DNA of 64,000 bases, taken from Chloranthus sessilifolius (taxonomy: Eukaryota > Streptophyta > Magnoliopsida > Chloranthales > Chloranthaceae). The DNA is taken from positions 86,463,765-86,527,764 of the forward strand of contig CM037588.1 in NCBI GenBank assembly GCA_021018995.1, read 5' to 3'. Within the stretch, counting starts at the first letter, position 1. Each line of letters starts with the position of its first letter. The notes under the pieces were generated by a model. That model saw only the letters and a program-made list of their open reading frames with translations. It had not been told where the DNA came from and searched no databases. The translations under genes and the position numbers were made by a program. This document shows, one piece after another, positions 22,335-33,137 of this stretch.

Positions 22335-22760
22335 TATCTCGCACAGTTGAGGTGTTGCCTCGCATGGCTAAAGCTATAGCAGAAGTTATCTCGCATAGCT
22401 AAAATGTGCTACACAAGAGAGCTCACGATGCATTCGCGTGCTAACCCTTCAGAATTCCAGCTCGCGAAGTTTTCATGAGGATCAAGGCTTAGATTAACTG
22501 CACGCACAATCTTGGGAGGCCCATATGCATAGAGAACGACAGGAACCTCGCGAAGTCCTTGCATGGTTAAGGAGGAGAGAGATGCTCAAAAATTCCCTCA
22601 CACAGCTCTCATGCACTTTCAAGCTACTCCCTCTACCTAGCGAGTTGTGGTATTCATCTGACAAATAGCAAGAGAGAGAGTGAAGATCTACTATGCGAGT
22701 ACCTTGCGAAAAGAAAACTTCTAAAGTCCTACTGCACGAGCAGGCCAAGCACTACAAGCA
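22335..22760. promoter_or_regulatory. CTCGCGAAG motif array in LTR C
   Basis: Intact copies stand at 22461 (CTCGCGAAG) and 22546 (CCTCGCGAAG). Around them lie decayed forms such as CTCGCACAG, CCTCGCATGG, CTCGCATAGC, GAGCTCACGATG, TAGCGAG and CTTGCGAAAAG. Most decay steps are CG to CA or TG, as expected from cytosine methylation and deamination. The array stands a few hundred bases before the putative TATA. Confidence 0.65.
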
Positions 22761-23574
22761 CTTCTGCACGAGTGCATTCAAAGCTAAAGCAACTGCGTGA
22801 CAGTCTTAAATCCTTCTGCGTGAGAAAGCAGCATTCAAAGCCAAATTTTACCCCACGAATACTCTGCAAGCCACGCAAGAGAATTAATGTTGAGAATCCA
22901 GCCTCACAAAGATCGAGCTCTCCACTTCTCAATCTTACCTCAAGGACCTTTTGGGAATTTCCCTAGGTTTAGGGCACACATTCTGAGGCACTGATCTCGA
23001 GGCACACATCCCAAGACATCCAAGGGTTGTAACAGTATCACATCTGCTAAAACAATTAGGATTTACTCTTCTCTCAACCACAGCATTAGGACTGAGCATA
23101 TAAGTTGTGCTTGTAACTTAGAACTTATCAATCTCTCCTTCAACCTCTGTCGACTGAGAGCTCAAGCAGATTAGGGTTAAGTTTAGGGTTTGATCACTTG
23201 TTTTTTCATTTTTTCTTCTCTCTTAGCCTAACACTTACTGGTTAAATCTTTGGTAAGCAATTAGGTATAGTTTCATTTAGTTTTGTAATGGATCATCTAA
23301 ACATTGGGAGTTTGTGAAGAGCTGTTGTGCATACGGCTGCTGCCTTGAGAAATTACATTGTAGGTAATTTTGATCAATGGAATTTGTATCTTAAATGTTC
23401 ATTCAATCTATTATTATTCTATTTGCCCATAGTTTTATTCAAGCTGTAGAATATATTTAGGATTTGAGCTTATTGAAAGGCCCATAGAAGCTTGAGCTTG
23501 TAGCCCTGTGACCATGGTGACAACAGCAGTTTATATATTCCATCTCAGTCATCTGTGGGTAAGGCAGCCTCTGT

Positions 23575-24140
23575 GGATAGCCTGTGACCATTTGAGTGAA
23601 CAGACTATAGCCCTAAGGCAGGTCTTGATCACAGATCTGAGAAGGATTCTTCTCCTCTGCACTTGTGCTTATAGCCTAGTGAGAGGTTGTTGCAGGAACA
23701 GGCTCCCCTCTATTATACTTGACCACTATCAGATGTTAGATTGGCTTCTCTATAGTGATTACAGACTTGTGTGCTGAGTCATTGTAGGCCTTTTGTAGCA
23801 ATGACCAGCTGAGTCTAAATCCTCATTCAGCCTGAGATACCTTATGGTTCCCACCAAGTTTTCAAGGTCTGTTTGCTCCTATGACTGTTGACAGACCTGT
23901 TATAGAACTGGGGTGGTTGTAGCCTGACAAACATAGTGTCTATAATGGTATTCATGATCTGATTTAGTTCTTTGGTTGGAGAAAATCTATTGGATAGTAT
24001 GTGATTATTTAAGTGAATAGATTATAGCCTTAAGATCAGACCACTCCTTTGGATGAAGTTAGTTTTCTGATTTAATCAATGGGATTTAACAAACTCTATT
24101 GGATAGTCTGTGACCATTTAAGTGGGCAGGTTATAGCCTT
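23575..24140. repeat. Triplicated hairpin region in LTR C
   Basis: Three degenerate copies of a segment of about 36 bp, near 23576-23610, 23993-24028 and 24103-24138, with ATAGYCTGT before and AYAGRYTAT after a centre CCATTTAAGTGG or similar. LTRs E2 (42903-42934) and F (56793-56824) have one copy. The arms pair in each case, though in one C copy weakly. Confidence 0.7.
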
Positions 24141-24654
24141 AAGAGTAGTCTAAATGGCATGGGTTAAATTGGATTCTTCTACCTTGCTGTGGTTTTTGAT
24201 AGCACTTCAGTAAGGATTTGCTACAAAGACAGCCCTAAATCTGAGTTGCATAACTAAATGAACCTTAGCTTAGACTGCTTACTTCCCATCCTTTTATTTT
24301 TATTTTAATACACCATCGCCACCTTCTCCATAACCCTTTCTTAGGATAGGACTGCACTTTATTTATTTTCCTTTAGTAGGTAATTTTGTGTAGTTGTGAC
24401 ACCCAACTCTCTTTAGGATTGTCAAATCTGTAGCCAGATCTAGAGGCCTACTATTATAGCCCATTTTGGATTCTAGATCAATTTCTCTGTGGGACAAACT
24501 CTTATTTTTTAAAACATGCTACAATAGTCCTGTATCTTGCAGGTCCAGGACTATTTTAGCTTTATTGTTTCCATCTTTTATTTTACTTTGATTTTAATTT
24601 ACTTTCACCACACAATAAATTAGCACACACTGGATAGTAACAACAACAAATTTT

Positions 24655-24672
24655 TGGTGCCGCTGCCGGGAA
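24655..24672 (+). other. Primer-binding site of C
   Basis: TGGTGCCGCTGCCGGGAA after AACAACAAATTTT. It is a decayed form of TGGCGCCGTTGCCGGGGA, the site complementary to aspartate tRNA, which E1 keeps exactly. Confidence 0.85.
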
Positions 24673-24970
24673 TATTGATCTTTTTAGTAGACCTGAGTTG
24701 TATTATATTTTATTTTAAAAAATTCTTTATAGCTGTGCCATAAGTAGAATAAAAGTATTACTAATTTTTTTGGAATTTTGCAGAATTGGACAACTAGAGC
24801 TGCAGCTAGAGTTTAACTAGCTCTGTTTGCACTTCTTTTACCCTAAAATTCAGTCTTTTAATATTGAATTCCCTGTAATTAGTCTAGTTGTAAAGTTGTT
24901 TAGTTGTTAATTTAGTTTGAAAATTCTTTATGTGCTATGAGCATTTTCTTTACTTCCTGAGTTTGTGTGT

Positions 24971-26500
24971 ATGCTTGGAAGAAGGTCTCTTAACCCTGAG
25001 TTGGAACCTCCAAATCCTGAGGTTGAAAGAGTCCTTAGACCAAGAAACATCACACAAGGCCCTATTATTGAAACTGAACTAGCTGTCATGGCTGAGAGGC
25101 AAAGAACCCTGAAGGAATACAATGCACCTGGGGATTATACATCTCTCTTTTGCATACAATTCCCTTCAGTTGAAGGAAACTATGAAATCAAGTCCTCTAC
25201 CATCAACATGTTGCCATCTTTTCATGGGCTCAGTCAAAAAGATCCTTACAAATACATTGACCAATTTTTGGTACTTTGCACCACTTTCAATATTACTAGC
25301 CTGGGACCTGAAGCCACCAAACTGAGGCTTATTCCTTATTCCCTAAAGGACAAAGCCAGCACCTAGCTCTCTAAGCTCCCAGCCAATAGCATTCAAACAT
25401 GGAGTGAACTCCAAAGCCTGTTTCTGGCTAAATTCTTTCCCATAAACAAGACTATTCAGATGAGGACAAACATTTTATCATTTACTCAGTCCTCAACTGA
25501 GAATTTTTATGAAGCATGGGAGAGGTTTCAGGAGATGTTAAAGCAATGCCCTCACCATCAAATTCCACAGTGGCAATTAGTGTAAGTATTTTACCAAGGA
25601 ATTAATCCCAAGAGTAGGGATATAGTGGATGCCTCATGTGGTGGTAGTTACCTCCACAAGATAGCTAATGAGGCTTGTGAGTTGTTTGACATCATAGGAG
25701 AAAATTTCATGCAGCAGGAGTCACTGTCTCGCAATGACAGTCAGACCCCAGCTAAATTGGTGAAAGAGTCCACCCCTAGAGGTGCAATGTATGAAGTTAA
25801 GGTGCAAAGTGATTTGGAAAAGAAGGTGGACAATCTAAGTTTAAAGTTTGACAAATTAATGAATGTGATGCAGCCTCGGATGGTTGAACAAGTGAAGGAG
25901 ACATGTCTGATATGCCAATCTCCCACACATTTACTCCAGGATTATCCATCAGCCAACCAATTACCAGATTTTGTTATGGAACATGCTAATGCTGCCCAAG
26001 CATATGGCCAGCAGCGTGTTGGGTACTAATGGAGAAATCACCCAAATTTGAGGTGGAGACAAGATGCATACCCTCAGCCCCTGTAGCAGTAGTTGGTAGC
26101 TCCATACAGGCCTCAGCACTAGTTTAACCAAAGATACCCACCTAGATAAAAATTTCAGTTTCCTGCTCCACAGTCCAACCAGTTGGCCTTGCCCCCACAA
26201 CAGCCCAGATCCTCTTCCTTTGAAGAGAAAATGCTAACATCTATGCAGAATTTGAGGAACCTGATCCAAACTGTGAACTCCCATGAGCAAAGCATTAAAA
26301 AAATAGAGGACTAGTTGGGATCAAATCTATAGTACTTTGAATAAAAGAGAGGAGGGTAGACTACCTAGTCAACCCTTAGCCAACCCCAAAGGGCAGTACA
26401 TGATTGGAGAGGCATACTCTACCCATGAGGAGGCTAATGCAATCACTACCCTGAGGAATGGTACAGTGATTGATAATTTAGGAGGACAAGTCAACTGATG
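24971..26500 (+). pseudogene. gag: Gag, C
   Basis: Athila-type gag. First ATG at 24971 (MLGRRSLNPELEPPNP). Recognisable blocks are RTLKEYNAPGDYTSLFCIQF, FHGLSQKDPYKYIDQFLVLC and LRLIPYSLKDKAS, then a stop near 25364, QSSTENFYEAWERFQEML, another stop near 25587, and the coiled-coil-like SDLEKKVDNLSLKFDKLMNV. The zinc knuckle reads CLICQSPTHLLQDY; the fourth ligand, normally cysteine, is tyrosine. A more decayed glutamine/proline-rich tail follows and ends at AITTLRNGTVIDNLGG, close to where protease should begin. Confidence 0.85.
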
Positions 26501-27796
26501 AGGTCATAGAGAGCAAAAATGAAAAAAAGGTGAGTGGTGAAGAACCAAAGAATGTGTGTAACATATGTGTTGATTGTGTGTTTTGTTTTTCTTTGTTGCT
26601 TAGAAAATTTTCAATTACTATTTTTAGGGTGAAGATTTGCTTGATTGCTTTAGTCTGTTTTGCTTTATTCTGTTTTGAATACATGTGCATGTCTGTCATC
26701 TAAATTCAATGTTCAAGTCTATTGTTGATGGTTGAGATGCTCTCACAATACATATCATGAATTTGATCTGAAAGATTATCTTTGGAATTCTGAATTTGTG
26801 ATGTTTCAATGTTGATAAAGGATAACTAAATTATCATGATGAAATTGACTACATGTCAAGGAGTTAGTGCTTATGCACACTGAATTGGTGCATGACATTG
26901 TATATGTAAAGGCCAAGGCACAATGTGAGAGAAAAGGTTAAGTGTTGCCTTCTCATGAGGCTAAATGGCCTAAATTTCAAGCTCGCGAGCCACTTGTAGG
27001 CTTTCTCATGGAATTCTGAGAGAAGTTTTGTTCCTCACAAGCAAAAGATACCTGCTGAAGCCTGACATTGAGCCTCGCGAGGCTCTATCCTGTCAGCAAT
27101 AGGGAACTGCACAAAAAATGGAATTCACATTTATGTACTGCGCGAGAGCCTCGTGAGCTATCATTCTGAAGGCCACACCATTAAATAGCCTCTCGAAGTC
27201 CCTGATACTCCAAATGGATGTTCCTCGTGAAAATCACAAGTTAAGCTACGCGAGAGATGAGAAACTGCTTCGCGCGCTTAGGCCCAAATTCAACTCTTCG
27301 AAGTACCTCGCGAGGCTCATAAAGCTTCTAAATTTGAACTTCGCAAAGCTTTTTTCTCGTCCGCGATAGCACTTCTCACGAGATTAGTTGTGTACTGCAC
27401 GAGAATTATACTTCATGAGAACCTGGCGACAGCTGCGCGAACCACAGGTTCAACCCTATAAATTCAGTGATTTCTCCATTCTCGTCATTTTATTTCTATT
27501 TGCCCTAGCCTCCATTGCGCATTTTTGAGCTCCCTCTTTTCCCCTTTCTTCTATACAACCCATTCCACTCAATCTCAGCTAGTTTCCTCATACCATTTTA
27601 CTCCCCATCACCTCCTGGTCACTTTGAGCTAGGTTTAGGGGGATTTGAACATTTGTGTAATGTGTGAGGTGAAACCCTAGCTCCAGTTTGGTAAGATTTC
27701 TCACTCTCTCTGTTGAGTCGATTAGTTATTAATTGAGTGTTAAGTAGAGAAGAATTTAGGTGATTTTGCATTTGTAAAGAGTGTATTACACAAGCA
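26500..27796 (+). promoter_or_regulatory. C post-pol spacer and internal promoter
   Basis: Non-coding. The first part aligns with D's post-pol spacer. From 26981 to about 27420 comes an array of GC-core palindromes: GCTCGCGAGC (26981), GCCTCGCGAGGC (27072), CCTCGCGAGG (27306), with CGCGAGAG, CTCTCGAAG, GCGCGC and CTCGTCCGCG variants between. A TATA box, TATAAATT, stands at 27457, followed by a CT-rich start region and the ORF at 27797. The same motif array occurs in LTR C. An internal promoter for the second ORF is the natural reading. Confidence 0.7.
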
Positions 27797-28662
27797 ATGG
27801 CCAAAAGCTCAAAGTTCACAGACACGTTAGCTGCTATGCTAAACCCTCCAAATACTGGCAGCCCTGGGGTAACTCAAAAATTAATAAGGATTGCAGAGGC
27901 CTCCATAGTGGAGACCTCTGATATGCCTATTCAAATGGTTGAATCCCAGATGGAGCAACCAGCTAAGAAGAAATCCGCCCCAAAGAAGAGGGCCAGAGAG
28001 CACCAATCTGCCAAAAGCTCTAAAAAATCAATGAAGAAACAGAAAAAGGGCAAGACTGTGGCCCATGAGGTCCCTGAGGATGAAGAGGAAGAAGATAATG
28101 AATACCTCAGGATCCCCTCTGAATTTATTACAGCAATTAAGCTAAAGGCAGAGACAATTTTTGATAACAACTGCCTCCATGGAGTACCTCACAAGAGCCA
28201 CATTGCTGCCCCTACTGAGGCCCCCAATGCAACTAGTCTTCCCTAGACTAGTGCAATTATTTTACCAAAATATCAGAGTCAAGACTGGGGATGATGGGAA
28301 CCCAACATTACTGGTGTTGATCAACAAATTTAAGATGTTGTTCAATTAGGCAGCCATTGCTATAATACTTGGGATACCTGCCAAGTACAGCCCTGTGTGT
28401 GGCTTGGGTCCCCCATTGACAGCCACCATCCCCAAAATTGCTAAGGAACTGACTAGAGAAGTCGTTGCATCAGGGGTATCAATCAGGAAGAGAGATATGC
28501 AACCCAACCTCAGATTTATGGATGGGGTGCTAAGGAAAAATGTGTTTTGCTCTGGAGATGAGCAAGAGAGGAGGTCTCCTATTGCTGATGTACTCTTTTC
28601 ATTCCACATGAATCACTACTTGGATGCTGCCAAGTTAATTTTTGAATGGATGAAAGGCCAAA
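27797..28662 (+). pseudogene. Second ORF of C, first part
   Basis: Starts at ATG 27797 and is open to 28246, then shifts frame. Residues about 50-92 form a strongly basic tract (KKKSAPKKRAREHQ, KSSKKSMKKQKKGK) that could be a nuclear localisation or nucleic-acid-binding segment, followed by an acidic patch (PEDEEEEDNEYL). After the frameshift comes LVQLFYQNIRVKTGDDGNP and, past a stop, AIILGIPAKYSPVCG; the pattern 'FY-N ... LGIP' is that of the putative plant transposon protein family found in Athila-type elements. The part ends at AKLIFEWM where LTR E1 begins. Function of the family is unproven. A counterpart in the env position of Athila elements is well known; I see no signal peptide here. 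Confidence 0.7.
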
Positions 28663-30392
28663 AAGAAACAACCTCAGCAATGGCTAAAAAGGGTCTAAAA
28701 GAGCAGACAAAGACCTGAAAAAAAGAGAGAGAGCCATTCGCAAAGAAGAATGGGAGCCTAGAGTCCAATTCGCAAAGAACTTTTACTATTCGCAAAGAAC
28801 CTTGATCTTTGCGAAAAGAAGAAAACACTCCTCGAATAGAAGATTTACCTCTGCGAAAAGAACTTCTGAAGCCAAAGTCCTTTGCGAAAAGAACTTCTGA
28901 AGCCAAAGTCCTTTGCGAAAAGAACTTCTGAAGCCAAAGTCCTTTGCAAAAAGAAGTTCTGAAGCCAAGATGCTTTGCAAAAAGAACTTCTGAAGCCAAA
29001 ATGCTTTGCGAAAAGAACTTCTGGAGCCAAACTACTTTGCGAAAAGACCCTTAAACTCTGCGAAATGGCATCTTGAGGATTCTGACCACTTTGAAGGGCA
29101 TTCGATAAACTCGCATGCGCCCTAATGTAATTAAAAGCCCAAAGACATTCCGAAAGATTCCAAGCACAAACCAAAGGCATATTCACGTGAAAATCCAAAG
29201 ATGAAATCACTTGGCGGGAACTTCTAAAGCTCAAACAAACTTTTGAATTCCCATACAAAATTGATGCTTCTAACGCTTTGATTGGCTAAACCGGATCGAG
29301 CATTTTCATTGGCGGAAACAGATCCGGATCCCGTGCTCATGACCATTGGGCAATCGGATCTGAGCCCGATTGGTCAATTGACCTTGTGCGAGGATAGAGG
29401 AAAGCTATAAATTGAGAAGACATTTGCCCAATTGAGGCATCCAGATTTTAGAGTTTTCATCTCTGTTTCCCCATTCGGTCGAAAGCTCATCGATTCCTGT
29501 AATCCCTTCTTGTATTTTACCTTTGAGAGCCATTGCAGTGATTTGTACTTCCAAGTTCGGATTCAAGATCAGAATCGAGGGCTCTACGAGAAGCTCGAGA
29601 CTATAAGTCCGAGGGCTCTCTAAAAGCCGTGCTCTGTAATTGTAACGTTGGATTTTAAAAGGTTCGTAATTTGTGTCTTCTCCATTGGAGTCATGTCGAG
29701 GGTTAATGTTCACCTTAGTGCATTAGACTTCTTTAGATTCACTCATCCGCATCCAACTTCCCTTAATTCATCATCCTGCGAATTAGCGTTGGTAACCTAA
29801 TTCAAGCGGCATTCTGATGATGTTCATGTTACGAAATAAAGAATAGGCCTGACTAGGCGATGATGCATGTGACAAATCACGACCATAAGTCTAAACCTAT
29901 TCCTTAATTCGGATTTATTTCTCTTACATCTGTCTTTGGTAGCGGATGAAGATTGAATCTGCTTTCTGTTGAACTCTGATTCTCCATTAAAATTCAAAGG
30001 CTAAAATACATGAAGCTATTATTTGCATTTGTCTTATTTTAAACACCTCCACAACTCGGATCACGGATCACGTAGTTAGTTCTTTTCTTTATTTGCTTTT
30101 AGTTAAACGTGACAAAACCCAACACTCTCTTTTATCTATTCTTTATTTTAGATAATTATAGAGCCGGATCTGGTAGCAGATCGAAGGTTTATCTCTCATT
30201 TTAGACAAACTTCTCTGTGGACGATCTTGAAATACTTACTTTTAAAACTTGCTACAATTGGCCCTGATCTTGCAGGCCAGTGTTAGCCCCAATGTGCTGA
30301 TATCCCTTTCATAAGTTAAGATCCATATAATTTAGCATTCTTTAATTCTTTAATTTTTTGCACACATTTTTGGCACACTTGGAGCGTCAACA
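28663..30392 (+). repeat. E1 5' LTR, start lost
   Basis: Aligns with the 3' LTR from its position about 34875 on, ending TCAACA. It has the TTTGCGAAAAGAAC array (28736-29062), TATA box TATAAATT at 29406, a hairpin region near 29855-29885 and the R/U5-like end. Differences from the 3' LTR are mostly small insertions and deletions. Confidence 0.88.
28736..29062. repeat. 31-bp repeats with TTTGCGAAAAGAAC
   Basis: First come isolated TTCGCAAAGAAC copies in both orientations (28736-28830), then about six tandem 31-bp units from 28853, each with CTTTGCGAAAAGAACTTCTG and AAGCCAAAGTC. Later units change CG to CA. The 3' LTR carries the same array at 34940-35290 with more irregular units. The array lies 350-650 bp before the TATA box. 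Confidence 0.9.
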
Positions 30393-30398
30393 AGTTTT

Positions 30399-30416
30399 TG
30401 GCGCCGTTGCCGGGGA
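30399..30416 (+). other. Primer-binding site of E1
   Basis: TGGCGCCGTTGCCGGGGA, six bases after the LTR end. An exact complement of the aspartate tRNA 3' end as used by Athila-type elements. Confidence 0.93.
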
Positions 30417-31860
30417 AGGTTGTTCTAAAATTGGTAGACCTAAGTTTTGTTTCTATTTTGTAGATTTGATTTTTAATTTTTTCTTTAAACTCGCACTTTG
30501 CATTCCAAGTGCTTGATTAAATGTCTGACTGATTTTGTATAGAAAACACATTTCTTCTGCAGGAATTTTTTTTTTTTTTTATTTTTACGAGTTTTATTCT
30601 TTTGCCTTCTAGTTATTTGAATAAATCTGCCACTCTTTTGTCTTTTGTCAAATTTGGGCGTGCTTTGAGTTTTTCTTTTATTTTTGTCAATACTTGAATA
30701 AAGATCACTGCAGCTTTTGGATGTTTCAGAGATCCGAGCAGGCCCAACAAGGAACATCTGGACCAAAGTCGAGCAGATCTTGAGTTTGCATCCTTCTCCT
30801 TTGCATTCATTTTCTATTTTTAAATTCTTGAGAACCAGTGATTCTTCTGTGTTTAATGTTTGTTTTGATTATAATTTTCTTTTAGGCATCCGATTTTTTT
30901 ACAAAACCAAATACAAAATAAAAGAAGCTGAAAACACAAATAGAAAATCTTTGAGTTGTTTCTCATTATTTTCAGAAGTAGTAAATAAGGGCTCTTGTTG
31001 AGCGGGGCTGATCAAAACAAGTAAAAAAAAAAGTATAATAAAAATTAGAAAATTATAAAACAATATAGATATCTTAGGATGAAATGTTTTTCTCCATTTG
31101 CATCCACTTTTCCCATCTGGACTCTTGAGATCATTTTTTTTTAGGAATCATGTAGGATTATGAGTAGTGGATCATAGGTTTTGTATATTCAATGGACTCA
31201 CTAATTTTATTTTCCTTGAGATTTCTTCATCATAAATGGGTCTCGGTGTGTGTGAACCTGTTTTTAATATGTGCTCCCATGCTTCATTATTTTTTTTCAT
31301 ACCCATCATCAACAAAGGGTCAATCTTATGAATCTTATGAATCATTTGGCATTAGATTTTCGGTTTTAGGAATTTTAGTTTCAAATTCGCTTTTTAGATC
31401 GCTGAATTTTTTTCTTTCTTAGGTTAATGTGTCCTCGTTTCTTGATTTTCGTCATTTTTACGTGAGTATAGCTAGTTTCTAACTTTGTTTTCTTATTTTG
31501 CATTCACAAATTCAGTTTTGTATCAACACTTTTCTTTTCTTTTTTAACTTTGTATTCCTTACCTTGCTTTTCTTTGTTTCTACTGTTATTAGCATTAGTT
31601 TCCTTTCATTTGCATAGTAATCCTTCTATTTGTTAGATTTTATTTAGCAGTTCTAGCATTGTTTTGTTGATTTTTCTTGCATTTGTATATCATGTTTTCC
31701 ATTTCCTTGCTCATATCTTGATTTTACATTTTTATTTTCTGCATATAGTTTAGATTTTTACATTCTTAGTTTTTCTTTCTTCTTTTACCTACTTGCCTCG
31801 AGCCAGTCATTTGTCCCCATTACCCATTCCTTTGGTTTTGCCTAACCCATTCATTGATGC
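30417..31860 (+). other. E1 leader, non-coding
   Basis: AT-rich leader with no supported ORF. It aligns in many places with F's leader (51488-52560): TTTTGTAGA, TTTTGTATAGAAAAC, the phrase CAAACAAATAAAA-type A-runs after GGGCTCTTG, GGTCTCGG near 31240, and the end TTTCTTAGGTTAATGTGTCCT (31417). In fuller relatives gag starts in this distance from the primer site; here none is left. Confidence 0.75.
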
Positions 31861-32936
31861 CCGAAGCTCATACGAGCTATTGGTGGATGAAACTTTTTCT
31901 CCTCCAAACTGATTCGTGCTATCTTTAAGATATCTCGGGGAGGCTTCCTCAACACCATCCTCACTCCATTACACGAGAAAATTTACCCAAGGATGACAAA
32001 GCTGTGGTATCGTAACCTCACCACAGTCACAGAGGAACATCTTGATGTGCCAACCCTAGTTATTTTTATAGACAAGCTGTGACTTAATGTGACTGCTGAG
32101 GACATTGGACATGCCCTAGGGATACCTTTTCAATTCAATCTGATGGCTTGCCTCCTCGAAGTTGCCTCTTTCGGAGAGATATGGCTGCCCATTTGACACG
32201 GGCATGGTGGGTTACGGGCAATCAATAATGAGAAGAGATCTGCCGCAATATCTCGATGGATTCCATACTCAGGGAGTTTTTATGTTCTTGGGCACACCCA
32301 AGAGAGGCGAACCCCATCTTAGAAGCCCTCTTTCACTTCTCTAAGGGGCAATTCTTCAATGCCCCATCATCGATCTGAAAGCAATGGGTGATGTGAGTGC
32401 CAAGGTAAAAAGGACAGAAGATTGCGGCCTCCCTTTGGAAGACTCATTCTGACCCTCTTAAGAGCCAAGTTTGACATTAATAGGGAAGAGCCCTTTGAGA
32501 TACTCACTCCTCACAACTTTGGCAAGAAAGCACGGACCACAAGTCGGGCCATGTTAAGAAGAATGAGGAAGTAGGAGAACCAGCCCATGCCCTGCTGCTC
32601 GCTGCACCTATTCTGCCCTATGCTTTGAACCCACTTTTGAGCAGAGCTAGTTCTTCTTCTTGAGCATGAGAGAACCAAGCCACAGAAAGTGTGGGTGGGC
32701 ATCTGCAGAAGTGGAAGTGTTGTGGAGCCTCAACCAGCCTGAGCCTCGGCCAGCCCCTACAGGTTTACAAGCCCAACTCCTGTGGTGACATTTCGTTAGC
32801 TGCACCACTTGCACTAGTCCACACAGGTCCTGAGGTAGCTAGTTTACAAGCCCAATTACATCAATTGTCTCTTTCTTATTTTCTTATTTTCCTTTTTTAT
32901 TCTATTGCAATTTTTTACTGTTATAAGTGTGCCTAA
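31861..32936 (+). pseudogene. Second ORF of E1, degenerate
   Basis: Remains of the putative plant transposon protein. In one frame LPNPFIDARSSYELLVDE, then in another IFKISRGGFLNTILTPLHEK, MTKLWYRNLTTVTEEHLDV and, past a stop, LNVTAEDIGHALGIPFQFN. The 'WY-NL ... LGIP' pattern matches C's FY-N ... LGIP. Downstream pieces (GGHLQKWKCCGASTSLSLGQ, PEVASLQAQLHQLSLSY) are out of frame with each other. Multiple stops and shifts leave it non-functional. There is no internal motif array or TATA box in front of it comparable to C. Confidence 0.65.
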
Positions 32937-33089
32937 CGGTCATTTTTTTGTTCTCCCCTATTTGGAAAAACTTACAACCCTCCCCTACTCCCTTTCCCTT
33001 TTTCCTTTTATTTTCTATCCAAATTTCGATGTGCTTCTTTCAGAATCCGGATTATTGTTGTTTCTTTGTCTTCCCTAATAATTGTCCAC

Positions 33090-33137
33090 CACCTTTGAAC
33101 GGTGAGGACCTTTTTCCCCATAGGTTTGGGGGTGTGG
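33090..33137 (+). other. Internal polypurine tract of E1
   Basis: AGGTTTGGGGGTGTGG at 33122-33137, preceded by GGTGAGGACC. Nearly the same block stands at 40023 (E2) and 52828 (F), and resembles the terminal tract at 34687. It lies 1.57 kb before the 3' LTR. Confidence 0.75.

Larger units (their letters stand above)
22000..24648 (+). repeat. Element C 5' LTR
   Basis: About 2649 bp, from TGTTATTCACTG to AACAACA, six bases before the primer site. The start was set by aligning 22000-22075 with the starts of LTRs E2 and F (the shared phrase CACCYCTTAACCT). It holds the CTCGCG motif array (22335-22760), a possible TATA at 23096 (CATATAAG) and three copies of a hairpin region (23575-24140). Older literature on Athila reports LTRs of 1.5-2 kb, so this one is long. 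Confidence 0.75.

Noticed and set aside
24107-24139. tRNA-like cloverleaf in LTR C
   Set aside because: Only one hairpin arm pairs; no D or T arm and no CCA-adjacent acceptor stem.
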